The notes under the pieces were generated by a model. It was given only the letters and a program-made list of their open reading frames with translations, ran no database searches and had not been told where the DNA came from. The position numbers and the translations under genes were made by a program. 33,615 bases of DNA from positions 1-33,615 of the forward strand of contig NZ_PPRM01000032.1 of the NCBI RefSeq assembly GCF_002902665.1. The letters are read 5' to 3'. Below are positions 1 to 9,256 of the stretch, one piece after another. The DNA is from Macrococcoides caseolyticum. Lineage in GTDB: Bacteria; Bacillota; Bacilli; Staphylococcales; Staphylococcaceae. How positions within the stretch are numbered: position 1 is the stretch's first letter; every line of letters begins with the position of its first letter.

Positions 1-71
1 ATATCATAGTATTTTTCTTGAAAATTATATAAATTTATATTATCAAAAAATTCGAAAAATGGAGGATGTTT

Positions 72-275
72 ATGGATAATCCTAAAGATTTAAGAGAAGA
101 TTTGAAACAAAAAGAATTAAAGGATAATCCGGTTGGAAACTTAAGAGATTCTTTAAACCGTGGAGATAATGTTAATTTACAAGACTTTACAGGTGGTATG
201 AGTACTAAAACTTTAGGCATTTTTATATTGATATTAATTGTTGCAATCATAGTCGGGTGGTTTATATTACAATAG
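72..275 (+). CDS. Small single-pass membrane protein, DUF6366-like
   Basis: A 67-residue protein with a charged, Asn/Lys-rich N-terminal half (NPVGNLRDSLNRGDN) and one hydrophobic C-terminal helix (about residues 47-66, TLGIFILILIVAIIVGWFIL). The pattern 'ELK-NP-GN' followed by a Gly-rich turn and a terminal helix resembles the DUF6366 family of small firmicute membrane proteins; this is from memory of the family and its function is unknown. The start is set at the second in-frame ATG, because GGAGG lies 6 bases upstream of it, while the ATG at 66 overlaps that ribosome binding site. It likely sits in the cytoplasmic membrane with the N-terminus inside. It lies just upstream of the broken integrase and could be resident or part of the element. 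Confidence 0.65.
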   Translation: MDNPKDLREDLKQKELKDNPVGNLRDSLNRGDNVNLQDFTGGMSTKTLGIFILILIVAIIVGWFILQ

Positions 276-366
276 AAAACCTTTTTAGATAATTTATATA
301 TGAAACTGATTTTATCTATTCTTATTTTTAGACATTCAATTCTTTTTACTTTTATAAAATAGATAA

Positions 367-783
367 ATGAAAGTGGCATATAGAACAATATCACTCACTA
401 CAAGAAGCATGGATATATTACGTAAAGCTATACTAGAGAATAAGAAGGCTAAGCAGTGGGATAGCAATTACAACGATAGAGGGTTTGTATTCACTAACCA
501 CTATGGTAACCCTATGGCTCTATCATCAGTAAACCGTAATATAAAGATAGCAGTAGAAGGCATTAAAGATAAAGATGGTAATCAGATAATTAATAAACAC
601 GTTACTACTCACACGCTAAGACATAGCCATATATCATTACTAAGTCAGTTAGGTGTGTCACTTAAAGCCATTATGGAACGTGTAGGACATACAGATCATA
701 AAACAACATTACAAATATACAGTCATGTTACTGAACAGATGGATAAAGACATGATGAGTAAATTAGAAGCGGTGAGTATGTGA
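367..783 (+). pseudogene. Tyrosine recombinase (phage/island integrase), C-terminal fragment
   Basis: The 138 residues match the C-terminal half of a phage or pathogenicity-island integrase. The catalytic series is visible: H82-T-L-R85-H (box II), G107-H108 and the nucleophile in LQIY118SH. A complete integrase is about 380-400 residues; the arm-binding and core-binding domains and the first catalytic arginine are missing. A TAA stop stands directly before the ATG, and homology starts at once with the strand around YRTISL, so the 5' part has been lost rather than started elsewhere. No good ribosome binding site precedes the ATG. It cannot be a working recombinase alone. It points toward the guaA 3' end, a recognised integration site for genomic islands in several bacteria, which suggests a decayed island. 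Confidence 0.85.
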
Positions 784-1040
784 GGAATAACAGTTGGTTA
801 ATTACAGTAATCTTTATAGTTCTTACTTTATTAGTATTCGGTTTCGGTGGTGCTTTTAAGTTTGTTAATTCACCACCTGGGTCACTTGACGGGTATATAT
901 TAATAGTATCATTCATAGGTTTATTTGCTACGTTTGGTGGTGCTTATATGGGTGCTAAAGTTTCCGGTGAATATTCTTTGAAAGCTGTAAAAGAACAATT
1001 TGAATTGCAAAGAAAAGATGATAACAGAAAGCAGAACTAA
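780..1040 (+). CDS. Small two-helix membrane protein coupled to the integrase
   Basis: An 86-residue protein starting with GTG inside the end of the integrase frame (GTGA, 4-base overlap), an arrangement typical of translational coupling. Two hydrophobic helices are seen (about 7-29 and 38-61), both Gly/Phe-rich, followed by a charged C-terminal tail (about 65-86, EQFELQRKDDNRKQN) that should lie in the cytoplasm. I do not recognise a named family; short membrane proteins of this shape occur in prophages and islands, some in superinfection exclusion or defence, but nothing in the sequence proves such a role. It is probably cargo of the same element as the integrase fragment. Confidence 0.6.
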   Translation: MRNNSWLITVIFIVLTLLVFGFGGAFKFVNSPPGSLDGYILIVSFIGLFATFGGAYMGAKVSGEYSLKAVKEQFELQRKDDNRKQN

Positions 1041-1051
1041 AGAAGAATATT

Positions 1052-1441
1052 GTGTTTGATAAAGCGATATTATCAATCAATAACACTAATCTTAGTCATG
1101 TAATAGTTACTATTAATCTAATAAAGCATTTAGGTAATCATATTATTTTCACTACAAATCAAATAGAATATCTCAAAGATAGTCAGATTCTATTAGATGA
1201 TTTAATGAATGACCTTAGCTTTTACTATCTAAGTAGTAAGTCAAAAAAAGAAGTTCAAGAGCTTTATGAGCTGTTAGGTAAAATAATTTCTTCTTATGAT
1301 AATTTACAAAAATTAATAAATTTACCTTCGGAAACAAATGAAAAAGATAACAAACACATATCTAACAGTTTGGACTATCTAAAAATTAAATTAGAAGCAT
1401 TAGATAAAATTATAAATAGAATAATGAAAAGTGATGTGTAG
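1052..1441 (+). CDS. Hypothetical helical protein, element cargo
   Basis: A 129-residue protein with a GTG start 11 bases after the preceding gene and a purine-rich stretch (AAAGAAGAA) as possible ribosome binding site. The composition (Leu, Ile, Lys, Asn, Ser; no cysteine) and the heptad-like spacing of Leu/Ile predict an almost wholly alpha-helical soluble protein, with a polar break around residues 91-103. No signal peptide, membrane segment or catalytic motif is seen. I do not recognise the family. Position between the integrase fragment and the guaA 3' end, on the same strand and close behind the membrane protein, suggests one transcription unit and a joint function with it. Confidence 0.55.
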   Translation: MFDKAILSINNTNLSHVIVTINLIKHLGNHIIFTTNQIEYLKDSQILLDDLMNDLSFYYLSSKSKKEVQELYELLGKIISSYDNLQKLINLPSETNEKDNKHISNSLDYLKIKLEALDKIINRIMKSDV

Positions 1442-1465
1442 TTAATAACCACTTTTCTTACACTT

Positions 1466-1486
1466 TGCCCATTTTCTGCCCATTTT
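1466..1486. repeat. Two direct 10-bp repeats beside guaA, possible integrase arm sites
   Basis: TGCCCATTTT occurs at 1466-1475 and again at 1477-1486, an 11-bp period close to one helical turn. The pair lies between the element genes and the guaA terminator, where the arm-type binding sites of a tyrosine integrase are expected. The function is inferred from position and spacing. Confidence 0.5.
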
Positions 1487-1502
1487 TTAATTTAATATAT
1501 AC

Positions 1503-1537
1503 AAAAACAACCCTCTAACCATTGCGGCTAAAGGGTT
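1503..1537 (-). terminator. Terminator of the xpt-pbuX-guaB-guaA operon
   Basis: On the minus strand a 12-bp stem (1526-1537 with 1509-1520; two G-U pairs) closes a 5-base loop and is followed by GTTTTTGT. It begins 16 bases after the guaA stop codon. Confidence 0.8.
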
Positions 1538-1553
1538 TATTGTTTTTATAGTT

Positions 1554-3095
1554 CTATTCCCACTCAATCGTGCTTGGTGGCTTAGATGTAATGTCATAGA
1601 CAACGCGATTAACATGGTCTACTTCGTTTACGATACGGCTTGATACTTTTTGAAGGACTTCCCAATCGATGCGAGCGAAGTCACTTGTCATACCATCGAT
1701 ACTTGTTACGGCACGAACACCGACTGTATAGTCGTATGTTCTGTAATCTCCCATAACACCGACCGAACGGATATCAGGTAATACAGTGAAGTATTGCCAG
1801 ATGTCACGTTCAAGACCTTCTTCAGCAATCACTTCTCTTAAAATCGCATCTGATTCACGTACGATTTCTAATTTCTCTTCAGTGATTTCACCTAATACAC
1901 GAATTCCAAGTCCTGGGCCTGGGAATGGTTGACGCCATACTAAGTGTTCAGGAATGCCTAATTCAATTCCTAACGCACGTACTTCATCTTTGAATAATGT
2001 ATTCACAGGTTCGATTAATTCAAACTGCATGTCTTCAGGTAATCCACCAACGTTATGGTGAGATTTAATTGTTTGTGCAGTCTTCGTACCTGATTCAATA
2101 ATATCTGTATAAAGTGTACCTTGTGCTAGGAAATCAGCATCTTTTAATTTCGCTGCTTCTTCATCGAATAAGTATACGAACTCATTACCGATAATTTTAC
2201 GTTTTTGTTCTGGATCTGATACGCCAGCTAACTTGCTCATAAAACGTTCTTTAGCGTCAACGCGAATAATATTCATGTTGAAACCTTCACCGAATTGTTT
2301 CATAACCATGTCGCCTTCACCTTTACGGAGTAAACCATGGTCAACGAAGATACATGTTAACTGATCGCCGATTGCTTTATGGATTAATACTGCGACAACT
2401 GATGAATCTACGCCACCACTCATCGCACAAATAACTTTTCTATCTCCAACTTTTTCGCGAATCTTCTCGATTTCGATTTCGATGAAGTTTTCCATTGTCC
2501 ATTCACCGGTACATTTACAGATTTCACGGATGAAGTTACGTAATAAATCATTTCCGTATTCAGAATGGCGTACTTCAGGATGGAATTGAACTCCATATAA
2601 ATTACGTTCAGGATTCTCAATCGCTGCATATTTGCAGCTTGGTGAATGTGCAATGACATTAAAACCTTCAGGCAGGTTGATTACTTTATCGCTATGACTC
2701 ATCCATACTGTTTGTTCTTCCGGAAGTTTTGTAAACAATGAATGTGTCTCTGCTTTAATGACTGCTTTACCGTACTCACGTTCATTTGCACGCTCTACTG
2801 AACCTCCTAGTAATTTCGTCATTAATTGCATACCATAGCAAATCCCCATTACAGGTACTCCTAAATTAAAGATTTCAGGATCTACCGTAAACGAACCTTC
2901 TTCATAAACTGAGTTTGGTCCCCCTGAAAGAATGATTCCTTTAGGATTCATCTTTTTAATCTCTTCAATTGAAATTTCATGATCGTGAAGTTCTGAATAA
3001 ACACCCATCTCACGAATACGTCGTGTGATTAACTGGTTATACTGACTTCCAAAATCAAGAACGAGTATGAGCTCTTGTTCAAATGCCATTTCCAT
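1554..3095 (-). CDS. guaA: GMP synthase (glutamine-hydrolysing)
   Basis: Converts XMP to GMP using ATP and glutamine, the last step of guanine nucleotide synthesis, in the cytosol. The 513 residues match the usual length. The N-terminal class I glutamine amidotransferase has its nucleophile in MGIC86YGMQ and partner residues in QFH172PE174V; the ATP pyrophosphatase P-loop is SGGVDSS at 226-232; the C-terminal dimerisation domain ends in the typical [14 protein letters not shown] lies 8 bases before the chosen ATG; a second ATG at codon 3 is possible. It is last in the purine operon, 63 bases after guaB, and is probably controlled by the guanine riboswitch before xpt. Its 3' end abuts the remains of an integrated element, but the coding sequence is intact. 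Confidence 0.98.
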   Translation of the reverse strand: MEMAFEQELILVLDFGSQYNQLITRRIREMGVYSELHDHEISIEEIKKMNPKGIILSGGPNSVYEEGSFTVDPEIFNLGVPVMGICYGMQLMTKLLGGSVERANEREYGKAVIKAETHSLFTKLPEEQTVWMSHSDKVINLPEGFNVIAHSPSCKYAAIENPERNLYGVQFHPEVRHSEYGNDLLRNFIREICKCTGEWTMENFIEIEIEKIREKVGDRKVICAMSGGVDSSVVAVLIHKAIGDQLTCIFVDHGLLRKGEGDMVMKQFGEGFNMNIIRVDAKERFMSKLAGVSDPEQKRKIIGNEFVYLFDEEAAKLKDADFLAQGTLYTDIIESGTKTAQTIKSHHNVGGLPEDMQFELIEPVNTLFKDEVRALGIELGIPEHLVWRQPFPGPGLGIRVLGEITEEKLEIVRESDAILREVIAEEGLERDIWQYFTVLPDIRSVGVMGDYRTYDYTVGVRAVTSIDGMTSDFARIDWEVLQKVSSRIVNEVDHVNRVVYDITSKPPSTIEWE

Positions 3096-3158
3096 AATTT
3101 GTTCTCCTTTTAGTTAAGTTAAGTTTATTATAAAGTAATTTGCTGTTAGAAGATATTA

Positions 3159-4652
<1,494 letters not shown>

Positions 4653-4672
4653 TTATAAATTTAGTAGTTCTA

Positions 4673-5941
4673 TTATTTCATATTTTGATGCATTTGTTTA
4701 TCATTTAATCCATTAAAAAATAAATTAAGGATAATGGCAGTAAATGTACCGATAACAATCCCGTTTTGTGTCAACCATTCATAGTCGCTACCGAACTTAC
4801 TAAACGCTTCTGGAACGGTTGTAATTCCTAATCCAATACCTACAGATACTGCAATAATCAACAGATTGTCTTGTCTTGTAAAGTCAATGGCGCCAAGCAT
4901 TTTTACACCGTATGCCATGACCATACCAAACATTGCAATCATTGCACCTCCAAGTACGGATGTAGGGATGATTGTCGCAATTGCACCGAGCTTAGGAATC
5001 GATCCACATAGCAATAACAAAGCAATCATGCCATACATAACTTTATTTGATTTCACACCTGATAATGAAACCAGCCCTACATTTTGTGAGTATGCTGTAT
5101 ACGGAAATGCATTAAAGATTGATCCTAATACAATTGCAATCCCTTCAGCACGGTAACCTTTAGATATATCTTTTCTCTCTATTTTTGTATTTGTAATCTC
5201 ACTTAGCGCAGAATATACACCTGTTGATTCGATTAAGCTGACGATTCCTACAATAACAAATAATAGGATAGAACCTATTTCAAACTTAAATCCTGCAAAT
5301 CTGAATGGTTTCGGTAATTCGAACCAATTTGATTCATGCACTGCCCCTATATTTACTAATCCAAAGAATGAAGCAATTATTGTACCAATGACTAAACCAA
5401 GTAATATTGCAATCGAACGTATAAATCCGGAAGATAATCTATGAATAATCAATATGATGATCAATGTGATAAGACCTAATAGAATATTTATCGGTGCACC
5501 ATAATCCTTGTTTCCTTGACCGCCCGCTAAATTATTCATCGCTACTGGCATTAACGTAATCCCAATAATCGTTACGACGCTACCTGTTACTACTGGTGGA
5601 AATATTTTTACAAGATATGAAAAGAAAGGTGAAATAAGGACGATAATAATACCAGAAGCAAAGAGCGATCCGTAAAGTACATCTATACCATGTTTTGAAC
5701 CTACCATAATCATGGGGGTTACGGCTGTAAAGGTGCATCCAAGCACTACTGGTAATCCAATTCCGATACCTTTATATACTTGAAGGAAAGTGGCAATACC
5801 ACACATAAAGATATCGACAGAAACTAAATAGGCTGTTTCTTGTGCAGTAAAGTCTAATGCATGTCCGACGATAATGGGAACAATAATTGCTCCGGCATAC
5901 ATTGCAAGAAGATGTTGCAAACTTAACAATAAATTCTTCAT
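4673..5941 (-). CDS. pbuX: Xanthine permease (NCS2 / uracil-xanthine family)
   Basis: A 422-residue polytopic membrane protein of the nucleobase-cation symporter-2 family, importing xanthine with protons. Hydrophobic segments run over almost the whole length (about 12-14 expected). The N-terminus LSLQHLLAMYAGAIIVPIIVG and the motif SIFNAFPYTAYSQNVGLVSL with ALSEITN before it are characteristic of the family. Its ATG shares one base with the xpt stop (TAATG), so the two are translationally coupled. Transport and the phosphoribosyltransferase encoded by xpt form a salvage pair, and the operon position puts it under the guanine riboswitch. The substrate is assigned from the pairing with xpt and the family, not from a single residue. 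Confidence 0.95.
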   Translation of the reverse strand: MKNLLLSLQHLLAMYAGAIIVPIIVGHALDFTAQETAYLVSVDIFMCGIATFLQVYKGIGIGLPVVLGCTFTAVTPMIMVGSKHGIDVLYGSLFASGIIIVLISPFFSYLVKIFPPVVTGSVVTIIGITLMPVAMNNLAGGQGNKDYGAPINILLGLITLIIILIIHRLSSGFIRSIAILLGLVIGTIIASFFGLVNIGAVHESNWFELPKPFRFAGFKFEIGSILLFVIVGIVSLIESTGVYSALSEITNTKIERKDISKGYRAEGIAIVLGSIFNAFPYTAYSQNVGLVSLSGVKSNKVMYGMIALLLLCGSIPKLGAIATIIPTSVLGGAMIAMFGMVMAYGVKMLGAIDFTRQDNLLIIAVSVGIGLGITTVPEAFSKFGSDYEWLTQNGIVIGTFTAIILNLFFNGLNDKQMHQNMK

Positions 5942-6525
5942 TAAAGTTCGCCCTCTCCCACTAACGTTACTTTGCCGTTATCAAGCGCAGCAATTTCACA
6001 TAAACTTGTTACATCTAATCCTGCATCAAGCAGACGCTGTTTACCTGACTGAAAACTTTTCTCGACTACAATTCCAACACCAACACAAGTTGCTCCTGCT
6101 TGTTGTACGAGATTATAAAGACCCAGCGCTGCCTCACCATTGGCTAAAAAGTCATCAATGATAACTACTCGGTCGTTTTCACTTAAGAATCGTTTTGACA
6201 CCACAACGTGACTCGTCTTATTTTTCGTATAAGAATGAATATCCGTATGATACACTTCTTCAGTCAATGTACTTGGTACAGATTTCTTCGCAAAAAGACA
6301 AGGTACTTTAAACTTTAATGCAGTCATTATAGCTGGAGCAATTCCAGAAGCTTCAATGGTTAAAACTTTAGTGATTCCCTCATCTTTATACTTATTGTAT
6401 ATCGTTTCACCAACTTCGTACATTAATTCAGGGTCAATTTGATGGTTCAGAAATGAATCCACTTTCAAAATACCACCATCAATAACAACACCATCTTCTT
6501 TTACACGTTGTTGTAACTTTTCCAC
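5941..6525 (-). CDS. xpt: Xanthine phosphoribosyltransferase
   Basis: Joins xanthine and PRPP to make XMP in purine salvage. The 194 residues match the length of Bacillus and staphylococcal Xpt. The PRPP-binding loop VVIIDDFLANGEAALG is at 121-136; the N-terminal KEDGVVIDGGILKVDSFLNHQ is typical of this family. The start is a GTG, 6 bases downstream of GGGAGGAT; an overlapping ATG there is in another frame. First gene of xpt-pbuX-guaB-guaA. The leader holds a guanine riboswitch ending in a terminator 22 bases before the start, so high guanine should shut off the operon. Confidence 0.96.
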   Translation of the reverse strand: MEKLQQRVKEDGVVIDGGILKVDSFLNHQIDPELMYEVGETIYNKYKDEGITKVLTIEASGIAPAIMTALKFKVPCLFAKKSVPSTLTEEVYHTDIHSYTKNKTSHVVVSKRFLSENDRVVIIDDFLANGEAALGLYNLVQQAGATCVGVGIVVEKSFQSGKQRLLDAGLDVTSLCEIAALDNGKVTLVGEGEL

Positions 6526-6547
6526 TTGTCATCCTCCCATACTATAC

Positions 6548-6584
6548 AAAAAAACTCATCTAAATCATTTAGATGAGTAATTAA
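6548..6584 (-). terminator. Riboswitch-controlled terminator before xpt
   Basis: Minus-strand stem 6568-6577 with 6555-6564 (CTCATCTAAA / TTTAGATGAG), loop TGA, followed by seven U (6548-6554). The bases 6573-6584 (TTAATTACTCAT in the RNA), which include the 5' arm, are perfectly complementary over 12 bases to the 3' P1 strand of the aptamer, giving the antiterminator. This shows a transcriptional OFF switch. Confidence 0.93.
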
Positions 6585-6601
6585 TAAAAAAACCTCTTTA
6601 T

Positions 6602-6677
6602 TTAATTACTCATAGTCGCATCATTTACGGTGAAGCGGTAGAAACTCTAAAGCCATATCCTTTAATTTATATGAGTA
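6602..6677 (-). promoter_or_regulatory. Guanine-class purine riboswitch aptamer
   Basis: Reading the minus strand, P1 is TACTCATA (6670-6677) with TATGAGTA (6607-6614). Between them lie the purine-aptamer signatures GATATGG in the P2 loop, AGTTTCTACC in P2/J2-3, and the P3 hairpin with the loop CACCGTAAATG. The base before GACTATG is C, the discriminator (C74) that pairs with guanine; adenine riboswitches have U there. The downstream antiterminator and terminator are complete. Confidence 0.95.
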
Positions 6678-6709
6678 TAATTTGTATGTAATTAATATTA
6701 ATGTTCTTG

Positions 6710-6738
6710 ATAATAACAAAATCATTAACTTTTAGCAA
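6710..6738 (-). promoter_or_regulatory. Probable sigma-A promoter of the xpt operon
   Basis: TTGCTA, 17 bases, TATTAT on the minus strand, placing the transcription start about 25 bases ahead of the riboswitch P1 strand. Fit to consensus and position are the only evidence. Confidence 0.55.
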
Positions 6739-6937
6739 GATTATTTTTATATTTAATAATAAGTCAGAAAATTGAAACCGCTATTTTCATCAATCACTTT
6801 AAAAAGCTGTTATAGCATGCAAAAAGCACTCAATTTTCCACAATAATTTATAAAAATTTATAATATTTTTATAGAGTTTCTTCCATATAAAAGCAACTTA
6901 TGTGTCAAGTCTTTTTTGAAGAATTTTAAGGCTTTGT
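6739..6937. other. AT-rich spacer with no gene
   Basis: This stretch between two divergent promoters is very AT-rich, with short A and T runs and no reading frame with a ribosome binding site. I recognise no RNA gene or repeat in it. Confidence 0.5.
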
Positions 6938-6962
6938 GTTTAGATTATAAACGCTCGGGTAT
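6938..6962 (+). promoter_or_regulatory. Sigma-B-type promoter of the stress protein gene
   Basis: GTTTAG, 13 bases, GGGTAT. This differs by one base from the general-stress sigma-B consensus (GTTTAA, 12-15 bases, GGGTAT) and lies 66 bases before the start codon of a gene whose product belongs to known stress protein families. Confidence 0.75.
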
Positions 6963-7028
6963 ATATTTAGCATAACAATAAAACAAAGACATCATGAAAG
7001 TACATAAACCACATTGGAGGTACGAATA

Positions 7029-8048
7029 ATGAAACAAAGACAGTTAGAAACATTTTCAAACGAGGAAACATTATTACGTAGAATCGATCAATTAAAAGCA
7101 GAAGGTATTTCAGAGCATGATATTCATGTGATTTCTAAACACAAATTAGAAGGCTCTGCATTAGACTACACTGATGTACAATACAAAAATGCAGAAGGTA
7201 CATTCGGTGACAAAGTGGCTGCATTCTTTACTGGTGAAGACCCACAAAGTCGAGTATATGATAAATTAGATTTAACTGATTCTGAAAAAGTTGAATACGA
7301 AAACGCTATCGAAAGCGGCCAAATCTTACTTTACGTTGACAATGACGCTTACCGTCATAGCACTGAAAGAGAAGAAAGCAGTACTTTAAATGCTAAAGCT
7401 ACTCCAGACTATAACAATGAAGATGATCGTACTGGTCTAGGTTTTGCAGCAAGTGCAAATGCTGATTCTGATGCACAATATTCAAGTGAACACCGTGAAA
7501 ATAATTTAAAAAACAGAGAGGAAGTAGTAGATATGAATAACTTTAACAATGAAGAATACAACAAATTAAGCCGTGAGGAACGTTTAAACTTAGTGGACGA
7601 AGATATCCGCAATCGTGATGATTTAGGTGAAGATGAAAAAATTCAATTACACGAAGAACGTTTACGTGTAAACAAAGATACAGTTCAATCAGGTGAAGTT
7701 ACAATCGACAAAAATGTTGTTGAGGAACGTCAAGAATTTGATGTACCAGTATCACATGATGAAGTTACAATCGAGCGTCGCAATGTTACAGATCGTGTAG
7801 TAGAAGATGACCACTTTGATAACAATTTAGAAGATGAAACAATCCGTGTGCCATTGACTGAAGAACGCGTTAATATCGAAAAAGACAACGTAGTTTCTGA
7901 AGAACTAGTAATCAAGAAAAACCGCGTGACTGAAACTGAGCATGTATCTGAAAACGTACGCAAAGAAGAAGTTGAAATCGACGATTCTAACGCGCATTTA
8001 AAAGACCGTGACCATAATAACGATGATTTAACAGACCGTCGTTTATAA
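7029..8048 (+). CDS. General stress protein: YflT-like domain fused to DUF2382 (YsnF/AvaK)
   Basis: A 339-residue acidic, soluble protein with three parts. Residues 1-110 resemble the general stress protein 17M/YflT domain (ETFSNEETLLRRIDQLKAEG, then DVQYKNAEGTFGDKVAAFF). Residues about 111-195 are a low-complexity, Asn/Asp/Glu-rich linker. Residues about 196-320 are a DUF2382 (YsnF/AvaK) domain of repeated beta units such as EEVTI/ERVNIEK and R-V-N-KDTV. The exact function is unknown; both families are stress induced. The start is the ATG 7 bases after GGAGGT; the upstream TTG at 7014 lies in the ribosome binding site. A sigma-B promoter precedes it and a strong terminator follows. It is transcribed against the replication fork, unlike its neighbours. 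An in-frame ATG at 7533 has its own ribosome binding site. Confidence 0.85.
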   Translation: MKQRQLETFSNEETLLRRIDQLKAEGISEHDIHVISKHKLEGSALDYTDVQYKNAEGTFGDKVAAFFTGEDPQSRVYDKLDLTDSEKVEYENAIESGQILLYVDNDAYRHSTEREESSTLNAKATPDYNNEDDRTGLGFAASANADSDAQYSSEHRENNLKNREEVVDMNNFNNEEYNKLSREERLNLVDEDIRNRDDLGEDEKIQLHEERLRVNKDTVQSGEVTIDKNVVEERQEFDVPVSHDEVTIERRNVTDRVVEDDHFDNNLEDETIRVPLTEERVNIEKDNVVSEELVIKKNRVTETEHVSENVRKEEVEIDDSNAHLKDRDHNNDDLTDRRL

Positions 8049-8058
8049 TATGAACTAG

Positions 8059-8083
8059 AGAAGCCTCTAAGGCTTCTTTTTTT
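8059..8083 (+). terminator. Terminator of the stress protein gene
   Basis: AGAAGCCT (8059-8066), loop CTA, AGGCTTCT (8070-8077), then a run of T to 8083. It separates this gene from the acetyltransferase. Confidence 0.92.
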
Positions 8084-8148
8084 ATGTACATGTATTTAAC
8101 ATTTAGTCATGTTACAATACTAATATATACATGAACAGGAGCCTGATT

Positions 8149-8763
8149 ATGAAAATAATATCTTTAAATTCAGCCAATCACTATTTTAACGAATGTATGG
8201 CACTTTATACAAAAGAGTTTCCAGAATCCATTTGTGAACCCATCGATGTATTCTATAATAGTTTCGATCTCAAACATCAGAATTTTGAGCGTTATCATTT
8301 TATTGCCGCCTATGAAAACGACACGTTGTTAGGGTTTGTTTCATTTCATCTTGAAGTAATGTACAACATTGGATATATCGTATATTTAGTTGTAAGTGAA
8401 GAAGCTCGAGGTAAAAATGTTGCACGTGCACTAATGAATGAAGCAGAAATCATCATGAAATCACTATGTGAACAAAATGGCACTACATTAAATACTATTA
8501 TGCTTGAGTGTGAGCAAGATGCAGCAGGAAATAGTCCGTTAGAATCATTCTATGAGAAATTTGGATTCTACTTATATGATATTAACTATCATCAACCCGG
8601 CCTTCATAATGATGCGCCTGTTCCAATGAATTTATTTGTAAAAAATATAATAAATGATTCAAGTCCACAATTAGCTATCGAGCATATGTATCGAACTAAA
8701 TATATATTATGTAATAAGATTGATTCTGTTGTCATAGAAGATTTGATTCAACAGATGCACTAA
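8149..8763 (+). CDS. GNAT family N-acetyltransferase
   Basis: A 204-residue protein with the GNAT fold: beta strand YIVYLVV followed by the acetyl-CoA loop and helix SEEARGKNVARALMNEAEIIM (about 85-108), then a later ESFYEKFGFYLYD (about 132-145), typical of motif B. It should transfer an acetyl group from acetyl-CoA to an amine; the substrate cannot be read from the sequence. The start is the ATG 7 bases after AGGAG; an upstream ATG at 8131 lies before that ribosome binding site. It is a single gene on the plus strand behind a terminator, head-on to replication. A TACAAT box at 8112 may be its -10. I see no clear terminator after it. Confidence 0.85.
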   Translation: MKIISLNSANHYFNECMALYTKEFPESICEPIDVFYNSFDLKHQNFERYHFIAAYENDTLLGFVSFHLEVMYNIGYIVYLVVSEEARGKNVARALMNEAEIIMKSLCEQNGTTLNTIMLECEQDAAGNSPLESFYEKFGFYLYDINYHQPGLHNDAPVPMNLFVKNIINDSSPQLAIEHMYRTKYILCNKIDSVVIEDLIQQMH

Positions 8764-8932
8764 TTTAGAAAATGAATGATATTCTTATAAGTTAAATATA
8801 TCAATTTGTACTCATAATCTATTTCTTCGTTTAAGTTAAACCCAAGAAATTTGAAATATAATTGCTGCATAGCTCATAGTATAATTCAGAAAAATATAAT
8901 TTTAAAATTTTGAAGATAGAATACATGAAAAA

Positions 8933-8968
8933 ACATAAAAAAGAGGAGAGACAGTAAATGTCTCTCCT
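8933..8968 (-). terminator. Terminator of rpsF-ssb-rpsR
   Basis: Minus-strand stem AGGAGAGACA (8959-8968 read in reverse) with TGTCTCTCCT (8944-8953), 10 bp, five-base loop, followed by CTTTTTT. It is placed 13 bases after the rpsR stop codon. Confidence 0.92.
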
Positions 8969-8981
8969 TTATATATTACGC

Positions 8982-9224
8982 TTATGCCTCGTCTTTAACA
9001 TATGGTAATAAAGCCATATGACGTGCACGTTTGATAGCTACAGTTAACATACGTTGGTATTTAGCTGAAGTACCTGTTACACGACGTGGTAAAATTTTAC
9101 CACGTTCAGAGATGAATTTTTTAAGCATATCTACTTCTTTATAGTCGATGTGTGTAATACCGTTTGCTGTGAAATAACAAACTTTTTTACGACGACGACC
9201 GCCTCTTCTTGGTCCACCTGCCAT
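8982..9224 (-). CDS. rpsR: 30S ribosomal protein S18
   Basis: An 80-residue basic protein with the S18 signature: Arg/Lys-rich N-terminus [11 protein letters not shown], the segment [23 protein letters not shown] and the C-terminal [12 protein letters not shown]. It binds the central domain of 16S rRNA as a heterodimer with S6. AGGGAGG precedes the ATG. It is the last gene of rpsF-ssb-rpsR, 32 bases after ssb, so the two partners of the S6:S18 pair are made from one transcript, probably under feedback through the rpsF leader. Confidence 0.98.
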   Translation of the reverse strand: MAGGPRRGGRRRKKVCYFTANGITHIDYKEVDMLKKFISERGKILPRRVTGTSAKYQRMLTVAIKRARHMALLPYVKDEA

Positions 9225-9256
9225 GATTGTTGCCTCCCTTACTTATAGGTTAATAA

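Noticed and set aside
1-1560. Flanking direct repeats (attL/attR) of the guaA-linked element.
   Set aside because: The guaA end sequence occurs only once here, so no att pair can be assigned within the window.
8764-8932. Possible small gene or RNA between the acetyltransferase and the rpsR terminator.
   Set aside because: The stretch is AT-rich with no frame behind a ribosome binding site; a TATAAT at 8879 has no -35 at proper spacing.
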